Positions 8,279 through 18,442 are shown, counted from the first letter of the stretch. The stretch: 64,000 nt of DNA from Pedobacter sp. Bi126 (GCF_918698245.1 NZ_CAKKMS010000002.1:1114550-1178549); one strand, 5' to 3'. The notes: generated by a model not told the origin, from the sequence alone. Translations and numbers: made by a program.

Positions 8279-11032
8279 TTATTTTCCAAAATCAAATAAT
8301 AGCGTCCCCTTAAAAGTTTTTCCGTCTGTTTTGTTTTTTTGGCTTTGAGGTCCCAATAATAAAGCCGACTGAAACTTGGTACCGATGGCACTTATCCCTT
8401 TTAAGAAACCGATACTCCCTTCCGGGAAGGCAGGCTCTACATTGTTGTTGCTTAATGCCGCAGCTTCACGTGCAGGCCTTAACATTTGCAGATAAGTGTC
8501 CTGATCGGGTATATAAACCGTAAATGGGGCTTCCTTATTTTCTACAGTCACCCAGTTCACTTCGGCATGATAGCCTTTAAACTCAGGGTAGCCCCAGGTT
8601 TCGCCGGTAATCGAATTATTGTAATCCTTATGCCAAACCCCGAACTGCTGCCCTTTTAACCTGTTTTTCCAAACCCGGTACGGGCCACGGCCAAGGTATT
8701 TCATTCCGGTAATTTTATCCTCAGGATAATTAAAGCTAATACCCATAAAATCAGCATCGCCCTGCTGGTTAAATTGATATTCGAGTTTTACCAGCTTTCC
8801 GGTTTCAAATGTCCACTTCGCCTGCAAATTACCAGCACCCTGATAATCAGACTCAACGATGTACTTTGCGCCTTCTGCTTTATGACTAAAATTTTTCAAT
8901 TCGGTATTTACACCAGCCAACACCGGACCTTTTGACAAAGAAATAATGGTATTCCCCTTAACAACTTTCTCCAGATAACCTGTTGCCTTTTCAAAATAGT
9001 AGCTAACACCATCCTGTTTAATCAGGAGCGATTGGTTAGTTTCTTCGGCTTTTACTCCTGAACTGGACAGTGTAGTTTCTTGCTTCTCTGCAATCAAGCG
9101 GGCAGTTTTTATCGGCCAGCTCCAGGTAAATATTTCCTTCTTATCAGCCCCATAAGCAGTTAGATATAAAGCATCACTTTGTGCCCACGATTTTGGCAAA
9201 GCCAGATCAAGCGTACCTTTTGCACCGGGTTTAAGCTTATAAACCGTTGCTCCACTGGCTTTTACAATAGCTTTTGTTCCTGCAGCGTTAGCCGATGGGA
9301 AACTAAGCAATTTCCATTTAAAAGTACATTGATCAAGATTGGTAAAATTGAAACGGTTCTCGATCGCAATTTTACCGTTAAAATCACTGTCAATTTTTGC
9401 CAGATCGACAAAAACCGGAGACCATATCTCTTTTATGGTGTAAAAACTGGCTTCCTTTTCGCGATGTGGGCCAATAATTCCATCAGGTGCATGGTTTCCA
9501 TCACCATCATAAATACCATTTTTATCTGTACGGATCACGTTTTCATCAACCAAAGCCCAAATAAAACCGCCGGCACCATGCGGGTGAATCAACATTTGAT
9601 TCCAGAAATCATCTAAAGCAGCACCAGCACCACCATCATAAAGCGCATGCATAAATTCAGTCGGAAAGAAAACCTCCTGCCCTGAAGTAGTGGCCTTAAC
9701 CATATAATTATAATCTGGGTAATGTTTGGTATCGGTTCCGTTAAACTTCTCCCATGGGTGAATTACGGTACGTTTCTGCGGATCGTATAAAGCATAATCA
9801 TTATCAAGATCAGTATTAAAGCCCCCCTCGTTGCCATTGGCCCAAAAAATAATAGATGGATGATTTACATCCCTGATTACAAGTTCTTTTACTAACCTGT
9901 GCCCAACTGTGTTATCGTATTTTGCCTGCCAGCCCGTTAATTCATTAATCACATACAGTCCTAAGGAGTCGCAGATATCCAAAAACTCTGCATCGGGTGG
10001 ATAATGCGACATGCGAACGGCATTCATATTCATTTCTTTCATTAACCTCACATCCATTAAATGTACCTCGCGACTTAATGTACGTCCGCTTTCTGGCCAA
10101 AAGCTATGGCGATTAACACCTTTTAAAATCATTTTCGAACCATTAACATAAAAACCATCGCCATTGCGCAGTTCAAGCGTACGAAAACCGAACTTTTGTT
10201 TTACCTGATGAATAATTTTCTGTTTATTTTTGATCCGAACCACCACCTGATATAAATTGGGGAATTCGCTACTCCATAATAAAGGGTTTGAGAAAGTAGC
10301 CTTCAGGGTCTGCATACCATTCACTAAATTCGCTTTTACAGCAAATGCTTTTCCCACATTTTCGCCAGTTAGTTTTTTCACCTGGGCTTCAAGAATATCA
10401 TCAGCAGCCAAATTTTGGCCATAAACATCAAGCTGAAAGGTTCCATCGGCCTTAGCATTAACCGCAACTCTTTCTATAAATTTGTTTGGTACAGTTTCGA
10501 GGTAAACCGGCCGGAAAATACCACCAAAAATCCAAAAATCGCTCGTTCTTTCTGCTTTATTAATCGACGCATTTGCCGATACTTTATCAACCGTAACTTC
10601 CAGTAAGTTCTTCTGTCCGGGTTTTAACAGTGTGGTAATATCATATTTAAACCGATAAAATCCGCCCTGGTGCAGGTCTCCGGCCAGCTTTCCGTTAATA
10701 CTAACCTTAGTATCGGTCATAGCGCCTTCAAAAACCAGGAAAACTTTTTTTCCCGTGATTTTACCTACCGGAAACTCATAACGATAAATGCCCTGTTCGC
10801 TGGCTTTAACTTTATCGTGCCCATAGTTGTAAGTTCCAAAGCCCTGTAATTCCCAGTTAGATGGCACAGGTATTTTAGTCCATATGCCGCTTTTACGACC
10901 GGCAGTACAATAAAAATCCCATTGTTTGGTATGGTCTTTATCCGTTCCGGAAAGATAGGTTTTAGTAGTTTCCTGCGAAAAGCCCGCGAAAGAAATCAAT
11001 AGCAACAATAAAGATATTAATCTTTTGATCAT
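8279..11032 (-). CDS. Secreted GH2 beta-galactosidase family glycoside hydrolase
   Basis: A 917-residue protein with an N-terminal signal peptide (MIKRLISLLLLLISFAGFSQ). The order is sugar-binding jelly-roll domain, immunoglobulin-like domain, TIM barrel, then C-terminal beta domains as in LacZ-type enzymes. The acid/base is E402 in WANGNEGG and the nucleophile is E459 in FPTEFMHA; the NRHSFWPESGR stretch at the start of the barrel is also typical. The enzyme would act in the periplasm or at the surface on beta-galactosides or related glycans. It is not in a SusCD locus; its only same-strand neighbour is the dehydrogenase downstream. The exact substrate cannot be read from sequence. Confidence 0.93.
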   Translation of the reverse strand: MIKRLISLLLLLISFAGFSQETTKTYLSGTDKDHTKQWDFYCTAGRKSGIWTKIPVPSNWELQGFGTYNYGHDKVKASEQGIYRYEFPVGKITGKKVFLVFEGAMTDTKVSINGKLAGDLHQGGFYRFKYDITTLLKPGQKNLLEVTVDKVSANASINKAERTSDFWIFGGIFRPVYLETVPNKFIERVAVNAKADGTFQLDVYGQNLAADDILEAQVKKLTGENVGKAFAVKANLVNGMQTLKATFSNPLLWSSEFPNLYQVVVRIKNKQKIIHQVKQKFGFRTLELRNGDGFYVNGSKMILKGVNRHSFWPESGRTLSREVHLMDVRLMKEMNMNAVRMSHYPPDAEFLDICDSLGLYVINELTGWQAKYDNTVGHRLVKELVIRDVNHPSIIFWANGNEGGFNTDLDNDYALYDPQKRTVIHPWEKFNGTDTKHYPDYNYMVKATTSGQEVFFPTEFMHALYDGGAGAALDDFWNQMLIHPHGAGGFIWALVDENVIRTDKNGIYDGDGNHAPDGIIGPHREKEASFYTIKEIWSPVFVDLAKIDSDFNGKIAIENRFNFTNLDQCTFKWKLLSFPSANAAGTKAIVKASGATVYKLKPGAKGTLDLALPKSWAQSDALYLTAYGADKKEIFTWSWPIKTARLIAEKQETTLSSSGVKAEETNQSLLIKQDGVSYYFEKATGYLEKVVKGNTIISLSKGPVLAGVNTELKNFSHKAEGAKYIVESDYQGAGNLQAKWTFETGKLVKLEYQFNQQGDADFMGISFNYPEDKITGMKYLGRGPYRVWKNRLKGQQFGVWHKDYNNSITGETWGYPEFKGYHAEVNWVTVENKEAPFTVYIPDQDTYLQMLRPAREAAALSNNNVEPAFPEGSIGFLKGISAIGTKFQSALLLGPQSQKNKTDGKTFKGTLLFDFGK

Positions 11033-11235
11033 GATATATTTGGTATAAACATTAAAACAGCGTCAGCTTTCAACCAAAAATAATGGTTTTGAATTTATTA
11101 AACCGAACGTTTACAAGATAATGGAATTTGTGCTTAAATTAGACTGGATAACCAGCATTTTACATCTTTAATCTTTCAGGGTTTTAAAAACATTAAAAAT
11201 TTAATAATTTTACTAAGCAGTCTAACTGATCCACT

Positions 11236-11499
11236 ATGAAAAACAACAAGCTATCCGAACTTAGCCTAACCGAATTAAACAAACAGAAAAAACAATTGAG
11301 CGGCCTGTTAATTGGAAGTGCTATTTTGATGTTGTTTCTGTTTGGTGCACTTTTATATCTGATTGTTAAAAAACAAAACTTTGTGCTCCTTTCCGTTATT
11401 CCAGGCTGTATGCTCGCTTGGTTACCCGTTGCAATTAAATTAAGTCAATTAAATGCTGAAATAAAATTACGGGGTTCAGAAACAAACTCAGGTCTGTAA
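11236..11499 (+). CDS. Small two-helix membrane protein, unknown function
   Basis: An 87-residue protein. A charged N-terminus (SELSLTELNKQKKQ) precedes two hydrophobic helices (LLIGSAILMLFLFGALLYLIV and FVLLSVIPGCMLAWLPVAI), then a hydrophilic tail. I do not recognise a named family. It ends 8 bases before the next small gene and is probably cotranscribed with it. Confidence 0.6.
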   Translation: MKNNKLSELSLTELNKQKKQLSGLLIGSAILMLFLFGALLYLIVKKQNFVLLSVIPGCMLAWLPVAIKLSQLNAEIKLRGSETNSGL

Positions 11500-11507
11500 A
11501 AACTAAA

Positions 11508-11699
11508 ATGGAAACAACAAATTTAAAAGATGGCGACTACTGCGCTGTGGTTAAAGGAACGCATACCGGTAAATCTGGTAGGGTAAGCGACATAAATACC
11601 AGTAAAACGGGCCACATAACCATTACTGTAGAACAAGATAATACTGTAAGGTTTAAAACCCTTGCCCGGAATGTAGTACTCAAAGCGCATACAAAATAA
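11508..11699 (+). CDS. Small KOW-like beta protein
   Basis: A 63-residue protein whose VVKGTHTGKSGRVSDIN stretch resembles the KOW motif of NusG and ribosomal proteins L24/L27, with a beta-strand pattern throughout. KOW motifs usually bind RNA or proteins of the transcription and translation machinery. The role is unknown. It follows the small membrane protein after an 8-base gap. Confidence 0.6.
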   Translation: METTNLKDGDYCAVVKGTHTGKSGRVSDINTSKTGHITITVEQDNTVRFKTLARNVVLKAHTK

Positions 11700-11899
11700 A
11701 ATACCTGATGAGTTGGTAGTTCAATCTTAAATACCAGCTCTTACCAACTTACGTCTGCTATTCGGCCTGATACCCAAGGGAAAGGCAGCAAAAAGCCATC
11801 ACCTCAATAGCTAAAATAGCCAAAATCAGTAACATGTTGATTACGCTGAACAGGGTTAACGCGCTGCTCCGTACTTTTATGCCACACACAAATAAATTC

Positions 11900-14542
11900 A
11901 TGAGGGCTTTTACTAAATCGATTTTGCTACTCCTGCTCTTTGCAGGTATTTTCACAAACACTAACGCACAAAATTATGCCGTAAAGGGTATAGTGTTAGA
12001 TACTGCAGGCTTACCACTACCCGGTGCGGTAGTCAGGATTAAATTCGGTGCCGACAGTATAGGCACCTCTGCCAATAATGATGGTACATTTGCGTTGGAC
12101 AAAATTAAATCTAAACAGTTTACCTTATCAGCAGCTTTTATCGGCTTCGATACATTTATTAAACAGTATCAGATCGAAAAGGGTAGTATTTTAAACATCA
12201 CCGATATCAGGCTTAAACCATCATCGAACACACTTGAGGGCGTAGTGATCTCGGGTGTTCCTCCTGTTAAAGTAACCGAAGATACCGTGAGTTTTAGTGC
12301 CAAAGCCTTTCCGGTTAGAGATGGAGATGCTGTTGACGAAGTGCTGAAAAAACTGCCCGGTATTAAGGTAGATAAGGATGGGAATGTAACCAGTCAGGGT
12401 TCGCCTGTAACCAAAATACGAGTTAACGGCAAAGATTTCTTCGGAACTGATGTAGCCACAGCCATTAAAAATCTTCCTGCCGATATTATCAAAAACCTTC
12501 AGTTTATCGACGATTATGGCGATCAGGCCAAACTTACAGGCATTAAAACGGGCGAGCCGGAAAAGGTGCTGAACCTGACTATTGAAGAAGATAAAAAGAA
12601 AGGTTATTTTGCCAGGGCCTCTGCAGGTTTGGGCAACGCCGATCGTTATAATACCAATATACGGGGAAATAGCATGAAGGGTGAACAGCAGATCTCATTC
12701 GATGGCACTTCGGCCAATGCCAATATGCGTGGTGGCGGCGGCGATGGCATTACAACCAGAAATGTTGCCGGACTTAACTATAAAAATGAGTTTAACACCA
12801 AACTCTCGGCAGATGCCGGATATAATTTTAACAACAATAAAAACAACACCATTAGTTCTACCTATACACAAAGTGTTTTACAAGATGCGGGGCAAAATCC
12901 GCTGAGCAGACTTGAAGATGCCCGCAACAACGGTAAGAGCGATAACTATAGCCATTGGTTTGGGGGTAATTTAGAGTATAAAATAGATACCATGAATTAC
13001 CTTAAAATTTCCCCGAACTTTTCTTATAATACCAATAGTGGCAATAATACAGGTAGCTCACTTATTACTCAAGACACTTTATTCACCAGAAGGGAAAGTA
13101 ATAATTTCAGTAGTTCGAATAACCTGAATGCCCGTACCAACATATTTTACAACCATAAATTTTCGAAGAAAGGCCGGAACCTGACTTCCTGGGGTAACAT
13201 TAATTACACCAATGGCGAAAATTTTGGCGATGTGTACAACAAATACATCAACATTCATGCTAACGTAGCCGATTCGGTATTACAAAATCAGTTGAACAAC
13301 CAAAATAGCCGAAATTTAGGACTTAACATTGGCGCATCGTACATGGAGCCACTTTGGAAAAAAACCTTTTTAGAAGTAAACTACAGCTGGAACCGATCAT
13401 CAACAAATAATTCGAGAGATGCTTATGATGTGGCTAATGGTAATCAGGTATTTAATCCAAACCTTAGCAATATTTACGATTATCAGTTTATCACCAATAA
13501 AGTGGGACTGAATTACCGTTATATCAGCGAAAAGCTGAACTATACACTGGGCATAAATGCACAGCCGGCCTTACTCCAGGGACAGAATTTAAGTAATAAT
13601 ATTGAAACCGTTAACCGTACTTTTAACCTCATTCCATCTGGTCGGTTCTCGTATAAATTTTCTAACCAGCAATCGCTGGACGTAAATTATTGGGGCAGAA
13701 ATAACCAACCTGGATTCTTACAACTGCAACCTATATCCGACAATTCGAACCTGCAGAATGTGGTTACGGGTAACCCGAATTTAAAACCCGAATTTATCCA
13801 CAGTATCAATGCCCATTACAAACAAGCCGATTGGAGTGCAGGAAAAGTGATCATAGCTAATTTCAAGTACGAACGCACTAACGATAGGATTGTAACCACT
13901 AAAGAGCGTGTACCAGGTACTGTAAACCAGCTTACCAGTTACATTAATACAGATGGGTACTATACTTTACAAGGCGATTACGATATTAGTAAACCGCTCT
14001 CGCCAGAGCGGAAGTTTACCATTGGTTATTCTGGTTCGGGACAGTTGAACAACAACATTAGTTTTACCGATAATAGCCGAATAGAAGCACGCAATATCGC
14101 CTGGCGCCAGGAACTCGAATTTAGGGTAGACCTGAAAGATATTGTTAATTTTGAGGTAGAAACCTCTTATTCGCAAAACCTGACCAAATATTCGAATGAG
14201 ACGTTTACCGACCGCCAATCTAACCGTTTTGAGTGTGGCATAGAGGGCCGGAATTATTTCTTTAAAGACCTTACCCTGGGCTACAATTTCACGAAACAGA
14301 TTAACTCTGGTTTTGATAATGGTGCGGTGCGTAATCCAACACTGCTTCGTTTATCAATGGAATATAAGTTTATGAAGAATGATATGGCTGCTATCCGTGT
14401 AGAAGGATTCGATCTTTTTGATCAAAACTCAGGGATATCAAGAGATGTATTCGATAACGTAATTGTAGATAAGCAAGTTAACCGATTAGGAAGGTATTTC
14501 ATGTTATCACTCATTTATAGAGTACGTAAATTTGGAGGTTAA
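11900..14542 (+). CDS. TonB-dependent-receptor-like outer-membrane beta-barrel protein
   Basis: About 880 residues from ATG 11900, which starts a clean signal peptide (MRAFTKSILLLLLFAGIFTNTNAQ). A carboxypeptidase-regulatory-like beta-sandwich follows (AVKGIVLDTAGLPLPGAVVRI), then a plug-like domain (VDEVLKKLPGIKVDKDGN, and NGKDFFGTDVATAIKNLPAD), then a long asparagine- and aromatic-rich barrel ending in RKFGG. It belongs to the Bacteroidota barrel family that resembles TonB receptors but has no SusD partner. No TonB box was identified. In-frame starts at 11834 and 11879 would add residues before the signal peptide. The cargo is unknown. Confidence 0.85.
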   Translation: MRAFTKSILLLLLFAGIFTNTNAQNYAVKGIVLDTAGLPLPGAVVRIKFGADSIGTSANNDGTFALDKIKSKQFTLSAAFIGFDTFIKQYQIEKGSILNITDIRLKPSSNTLEGVVISGVPPVKVTEDTVSFSAKAFPVRDGDAVDEVLKKLPGIKVDKDGNVTSQGSPVTKIRVNGKDFFGTDVATAIKNLPADIIKNLQFIDDYGDQAKLTGIKTGEPEKVLNLTIEEDKKKGYFARASAGLGNADRYNTNIRGNSMKGEQQISFDGTSANANMRGGGGDGITTRNVAGLNYKNEFNTKLSADAGYNFNNNKNNTISSTYTQSVLQDAGQNPLSRLEDARNNGKSDNYSHWFGGNLEYKIDTMNYLKISPNFSYNTNSGNNTGSSLITQDTLFTRRESNNFSSSNNLNARTNIFYNHKFSKKGRNLTSWGNINYTNGENFGDVYNKYINIHANVADSVLQNQLNNQNSRNLGLNIGASYMEPLWKKTFLEVNYSWNRSSTNNSRDAYDVANGNQVFNPNLSNIYDYQFITNKVGLNYRYISEKLNYTLGINAQPALLQGQNLSNNIETVNRTFNLIPSGRFSYKFSNQQSLDVNYWGRNNQPGFLQLQPISDNSNLQNVVTGNPNLKPEFIHSINAHYKQADWSAGKVIIANFKYERTNDRIVTTKERVPGTVNQLTSYINTDGYYTLQGDYDISKPLSPERKFTIGYSGSGQLNNNISFTDNSRIEARNIAWRQELEFRVDLKDIVNFEVETSYSQNLTKYSNETFTDRQSNRFECGIEGRNYFFKDLTLGYNFTKQINSGFDNGAVRNPTLLRLSMEYKFMKNDMAAIRVEGFDLFDQNSGISRDVFDNVIVDKQVNRLGRYFMLSLIYRVRKFGG

Positions 14543-14708
14543 GATTAGCTTACATTTTTTTACGAGGAAGAGAGATAGATCTCATCTGCGCTTATCTTCT
14601 TAAATCTGCGGGAAAACTATACTAATTGGCTTCCCGTAGATTACGCTGATTGCCGCAGAACCAATTACATTCTCCATTATACATTTCCCATCCTCCATCC
14701 TTATCAGC
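14543..14708. repeat. Intergenic inverted repeat between convergent genes
   Basis: AAATCTGCGGGAA (14602-14614) is followed after 16 bases by its near complement TTCCCGTAGATTA (14631-14643). The surrounding wording (ATCTGCG, GATTACGCTGATTGCCGCAG) recalls dispersed intergenic repeats common in Bacteroidota. It lies between two convergent genes and may also act as a terminator. Confidence 0.45.
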
Positions 14709-15833
14709 CTAGCCCTTTTCTATCCCCGTTTTAGTAGCCACTGGCTTTTTCTTCCTAAAGTTGGGAAAAGTCATCGGACTTTTAGCCGGGCGTTCATCTC
14801 CTAGTAATACCCCCCATTGTTTGAATGATTCTGTGCGATCGAAGACAATTTTGAGTACAGCCACAATAGGCAGTGCGAGGAACATTCCCGAAACCCCGGC
14901 TATACTGCCACCGATAAATACCCCGAGGATGGCAAATAAGGCATTAATTTTCACTTTAGAGCCTACTATGCGCGGCATGAGTATGTTGTTATCTAAAAAT
15001 TGAACGAATGCTATTACGCCTAAAACGGTAATTACCGGCCATAATTCTTGAGATGAAGTGAGCGTAAGCAGCACCCCTATCAAGTTACCAATTAAGGCCC
15101 CCACATAAGGGATCAGGTTTAAGATGGCAAAGATTACCCCGATTAATAAGGCATGTTTTATACCGATTAACATCAATATTCCGCCCAATAAAATAGTCAT
15201 GTAGGTGATCTGGATTAACAGTCCGATTAAGTAGCTTTTAATGATCGACTCGGTTTCATAAATCGCTTCTTTCACTTTTGGATGATCTTCTGTTTTAAAC
15301 CACATGAAGATAAAGCGCAATAAAATGTCTTTATAAAAAAGCATCAGGTAAATATAAATGGGTAACAAACCGATAAATACAAAAACGCCACTTAAGGTAA
15401 CGGCAGCACCACCTGCAAGTGAGGTCCCCATGTTCATCAGATCGTCGCTTTTAGTTTGTATGAAGGCTTTTTGCTCTTTATCGTCGTAATGGGTAATGCG
15501 ACTGATCCAATCGCTTAATGAATTGATATGCTGTGTTACGTTCGCTTTTATCTGTGGAAAATCTTTAACCAAAATGCCAATCTGGTTCGAAAAAAACCAA
15601 ATAATCAAAGCTACAAACAGTGCCACTAATAAAATGGATAAGATAATGGCTAACGATTCGGGTATTTTTTTTCTTTTTAAAAAGCGATACACCGGTAGCA
15701 ACATAATGCTGATAAAAAAAGCCATCAACATCGGCATAATAATATCTCTTCCGATTACCATAACGGCAACAATGGCCATCAGACCCAATAATTCTATCGA
15801 TCGTTTAACGGTCAGGGGTAAATTGTTCGTCAT
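14709..15833 (-). CDS. AI-2E family (PerM-like) membrane permease
   Basis: A 374-residue integral membrane protein with about eight hydrophobic helices and a soluble loop around residues 85-135 (DFPQIKANVTQHINSLSDWISRI). The C-terminal half contains ILNLIPYVGALIGNLIGV and GGSIAGVSGMFLALPIVAV, which are characteristic of the AI-2E exporter/PerM family. Members have been linked to autoinducer-2 export, ion antiport or envelope functions, so the name does not fix the substrate. It is monocistronic and convergent with the upstream barrel gene. Confidence 0.85.
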   Translation of the reverse strand: MTNNLPLTVKRSIELLGLMAIVAVMVIGRDIIMPMLMAFFISIMLLPVYRFLKRKKIPESLAIILSILLVALFVALIIWFFSNQIGILVKDFPQIKANVTQHINSLSDWISRITHYDDKEQKAFIQTKSDDLMNMGTSLAGGAAVTLSGVFVFIGLLPIYIYLMLFYKDILLRFIFMWFKTEDHPKVKEAIYETESIIKSYLIGLLIQITYMTILLGGILMLIGIKHALLIGVIFAILNLIPYVGALIGNLIGVLLTLTSSQELWPVITVLGVIAFVQFLDNNILMPRIVGSKVKINALFAILGVFIGGSIAGVSGMFLALPIVAVLKIVFDRTESFKQWGVLLGDERPAKSPMTFPNFRKKKPVATKTGIEKG

Positions 15834-16522
15834 AAAAGCTTATTCTGATTTGAGGTTTAAACACAATCGGAGTGAAAATGTTTTAAGATAAGCTTTAATA
15901 TTGAAAAGCGGAACGAGTTTATAGTCCGGGGTCGGCAGTCTGGAGTTATTAACAGATTAACCAGTTCGGAGTTAGGTGCTTGTAGTTAGGATTAAACTAA
16001 TCTATTTCCTTCGATAAGTCACCCTGAGGGATAATTTATTGTATAAAAATCAATATGAATGACGCATATCTTTTTTTTGCCCAGAGGCTCATCCTTGCCT
16101 CGGCTCGCCGCCGCCGATGCGGCTCTTTCTTTTTGCTGTCAAAAAGACCAGCGCAGCTAGCTTGAATGCCTTTGAAAAACATAAAGGTGTATGAAAAAAC
16201 AAAAAACACCGGCTGAAAATTTTTCTTTCAAAGCTAGTGGGTAGGCTGGGTCGGTGGAGCCCGAAAAATTTGTTAGGCCGGATTTAAGTAGAACGGAGAT
16301 ACCGTGCTATGGCCTAGCTGGATGGAAATTCGACGGCGGCTAAAATATTGATTAATAGTTGTTTATAGAATAACGTCAATGGTAGCGTAGTCGAAGGACT
16401 ATTAGTTTATTTGGCGTTGAGCGTTTGGCGTTTAGCTTCAATTAACCGATTTCTACAATTAACCGATTAACCAATGCTTAAAAAAATTACTTCCCTTACA
16501 CGATATACCCACAGATTAGCCT
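15834..16522. other. Gene-free interval before mnmE
   Basis: About 690 bases without a supportable gene. From about 16070 to 16340 it is clearly more GC-rich than its surroundings (GGCTCGCCGCCGCCGATGCGG and following). Every frame there is interrupted by stops. It looks like a dispersed non-coding repeat or a very old gene remnant; I could not identify it. Confidence 0.4.
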
Positions 16523-16530
16523 TATTTTTG
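16523..16530 (+). promoter_or_regulatory. Possible -7 element of mnmE
   Basis: TATTTTTG matches TANNTTTG and ends 17 bases before ATG 16548. A matching -33 TTG at the expected spacing is not obvious. Confidence 0.35.
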
Positions 16531-16547
16531 CAGCTTTAATACCCAAC

Positions 16548-17906
16548 ATGAATAATCAAGATACCATTATTGCTTTATCTACTCCTTCAGGTTCTGGCGC
16601 CATTGGCGTAATCCGTTTATCTGGTCCGGAGGCTATTTCACTTACCAATACCGTATTTGCAGGAAAAGATTTAGAAAAGCAGGCTTCGCATACTTTACAT
16701 TTTGGACTGGTTAAAGATGGCGATCATATTGTTGATGAAGTGGTAGCGGGTTTATTTGTTGCCCCAAAATCGTATACTAAAGAAAATGTGGTAGAAATTT
16801 CCTGCCATGGTTCTAATTATATTATCCAACAGATTATTAACCTGTTAGTTAGTAAAGGAGCCCGTGCTGCCAAACCTGGCGAGTTTACCTTACGTGCCTT
16901 TTTAAACGGTGCTTTCGATCTAAGTCAGGCCGAAGCAGTAGCCGATTTAATTGCCTCCAATTCGAAGGCTTCGCATGATGTGGCCATGCAACAGATGCGT
17001 GGCGGCTTTGCCAACGAATTAAAAGGTTTACGCGAACAATTGATCCATTTTGCCTCGATGATTGAGCTTGAGCTCGATTTTGCTGAAGAAGATGTAGAGT
17101 TTGCCAACCGTGAGCAGCTAAAAAATCTTGTAAACAAAATCAACTACGTTCTGCAACGCTTGATCTCCTCTTTCGAGATGGGAAATGTGATTAAAAATGG
17201 GGTTCCAATTGTTATTGCAGGCAAGCCTAATGTGGGTAAATCTACCCTATTAAATGCCCTCCTGAACGAAGAACGCGCTATAGTTTCGGATATTGCCGGA
17301 ACCACACGCGATACCATTGAAGATGAACTCACCATTGGCGGTATTGTTTTCCGTTTTATCGATACAGCCGGAATCCGCGATACAGCCGATATTATTGAAG
17401 CTTTAGGCGTAGAACGTACCTTAGAAAAAATGAAACAGGCCAAACTAATTATTTATATGGCCGATGCTGCTCAAAGTATTTCAGAAATTGAAGAGCAGAT
17501 TCGGGGGTTAGCGCAATTGGCCATCCCCTATTTAATTTTAGTCAATAAAGCCGACCTCATGGCTGATGCACAACGTAAAGCTTTCGAAGCGTTAGATGTT
17601 GTTTTTATTTCTGCTAAAGAGAAACAAGGTATCGATGAATTAAAAACCACTTTATTAGAGCAGGTTAACTTGCATCACATTAATACCAGCGAAACCCTAG
17701 TAACGAATATCCGCCATGTAGAAGCTTTAAAACAAACCGAACATGCACTGCAAAGGGTTTTGGCTAATGTAGACAATCCGGTAACCTCCGATTTCTTAGC
17801 GATGGATATTAAACAGGCGCTACATTACCTTGGTGAAATTACAGGTACAGTTACTACCGATGATTTGCTGGAGAATATATTTACGAAGTTTTGTATCGGC
17901 AAATAA
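16548..17906 (+). CDS. mnmE: tRNA uridine-5-carboxymethylaminomethyl modification GTPase
   Basis: A 452-residue GTPase that with MnmG modifies U34 of certain tRNAs. The N-terminal folate-binding domain opens DTIIALSTPSGSGAIGVIRLSG. The G domain contains G1 GKPNVGKST (225-233), GTTRD, DTAG and NKAD. The invariant C-terminal motif FCIGK ends the protein, and its cysteine takes part in the reaction. The last codons overlap an 18-bp direct repeat that recurs at 44229, so the gene's 3' end appears to be the attachment site of a genomic island while the coding sequence is kept intact. Confidence 0.97.
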   Translation: MNNQDTIIALSTPSGSGAIGVIRLSGPEAISLTNTVFAGKDLEKQASHTLHFGLVKDGDHIVDEVVAGLFVAPKSYTKENVVEISCHGSNYIIQQIINLLVSKGARAAKPGEFTLRAFLNGAFDLSQAEAVADLIASNSKASHDVAMQQMRGGFANELKGLREQLIHFASMIELELDFAEEDVEFANREQLKNLVNKINYVLQRLISSFEMGNVIKNGVPIVIAGKPNVGKSTLLNALLNEERAIVSDIAGTTRDTIEDELTIGGIVFRFIDTAGIRDTADIIEALGVERTLEKMKQAKLIIYMADAAQSISEIEEQIRGLAQLAIPYLILVNKADLMADAQRKAFEALDVVFISAKEKQGIDELKTTLLEQVNLHHINTSETLVTNIRHVEALKQTEHALQRVLANVDNPVTSDFLAMDIKQALHYLGEITGTVTTDDLLENIFTKFCIGK

Positions 17907-17909
17907 TCC
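17892..17909 (+). repeat. Left attachment-site repeat (attL) over the mnmE stop codon
   Basis: TGTATCGGCAAATAATCC is identical to 44229-44246. Twelve bases encode the C-I-G-K codons of mnmE, followed by the TAA stop and three further bases. Weaker similarity to the right copy extends to about 17935. Confidence 0.75.
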
Positions 17910-18022
17910 CCAAAAACAACCACTAATTTCGACAACTAAAGACAATCAACATATTGGTCATCAATAAGTTATATCAATACGCTTCCCACAATTCCTTGGA
18001 GGTTTACCACTATTTTTCGCAT

Positions 18023-18115
18023 TTTGTTGCTCATTTGTTGCTCGAGCGCCTGAAATTTTTCCCAAAAAAATCATGGGTGAAATGATGTCGCTTATCGACA
18101 CTTAACGACACTAAA
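18023..18115. repeat. Two pairs of short direct repeats inside the left island end
   Basis: TTTGTTGCTC occurs at 18023-18032 and again at 18034-18043, 11 bases apart. Further on, CGACACTTAA and CGACACTAAA stand directly in tandem (18096-18115). The interval between mnmE and the first island gene has no coding potential. Paired repeats of about one helical turn, 100-200 bases from the att core, look like arm-type binding sites of a tyrosine integrase; this is an inference. Confidence 0.45.
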
Positions 18116-18223
18116 AAACATTAAACAACGCTAATAAGCCACTATTTGAGGGGAAATTACCACTGATGTTCTGGGGTCTAAAAGTCCGGTCGACCTGCAG
18201 CAGATGCAGCAAAAAAGGATGAA

Positions 18224-18442
18224 ATGAGTAGCAATATAACAGTTGAGCGAATCTGCGAACACTGCGGTAAGACATTCTTGGCAAAAACCACGGTCACAAA
18301 GTACTGCAGCCTGAATTGCAACAGGCGGCACTACAAACAAAAAATCCGTAATGTGAAGATTTCTGCCAGCAATGAACAGACGCTTAGTATCCGTACAAAA
18401 GCGATCATAAAGGGCCGCGGCTTTCTTTTGCCTGACTATTAA
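18224..18442 (+). CDS. Truncated zinc-ribbon protein of integrase-associated type
   Basis: A 72-residue protein. The N-terminal [22 protein letters not shown] places four cysteines as a zinc ribbon, then a basic stretch follows ([11 protein letters not shown]). Bacteroidota mobile elements carry a protein with this N-terminus next to the integrase, continuing into an excisionase-like helix-turn-helix. That second domain is missing: after SIRTKAI the sequence turns to [11 protein letters not shown] and stops. It is probably a truncated relic. The missing domain is inferred from memory of the family. Confidence 0.55.
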   Translation: MSSNITVERICEHCGKTFLAKTTVTKYCSLNCNRRHYKQKIRNVKISASNEQTLSIRTKAIIKGRGFLLPDY

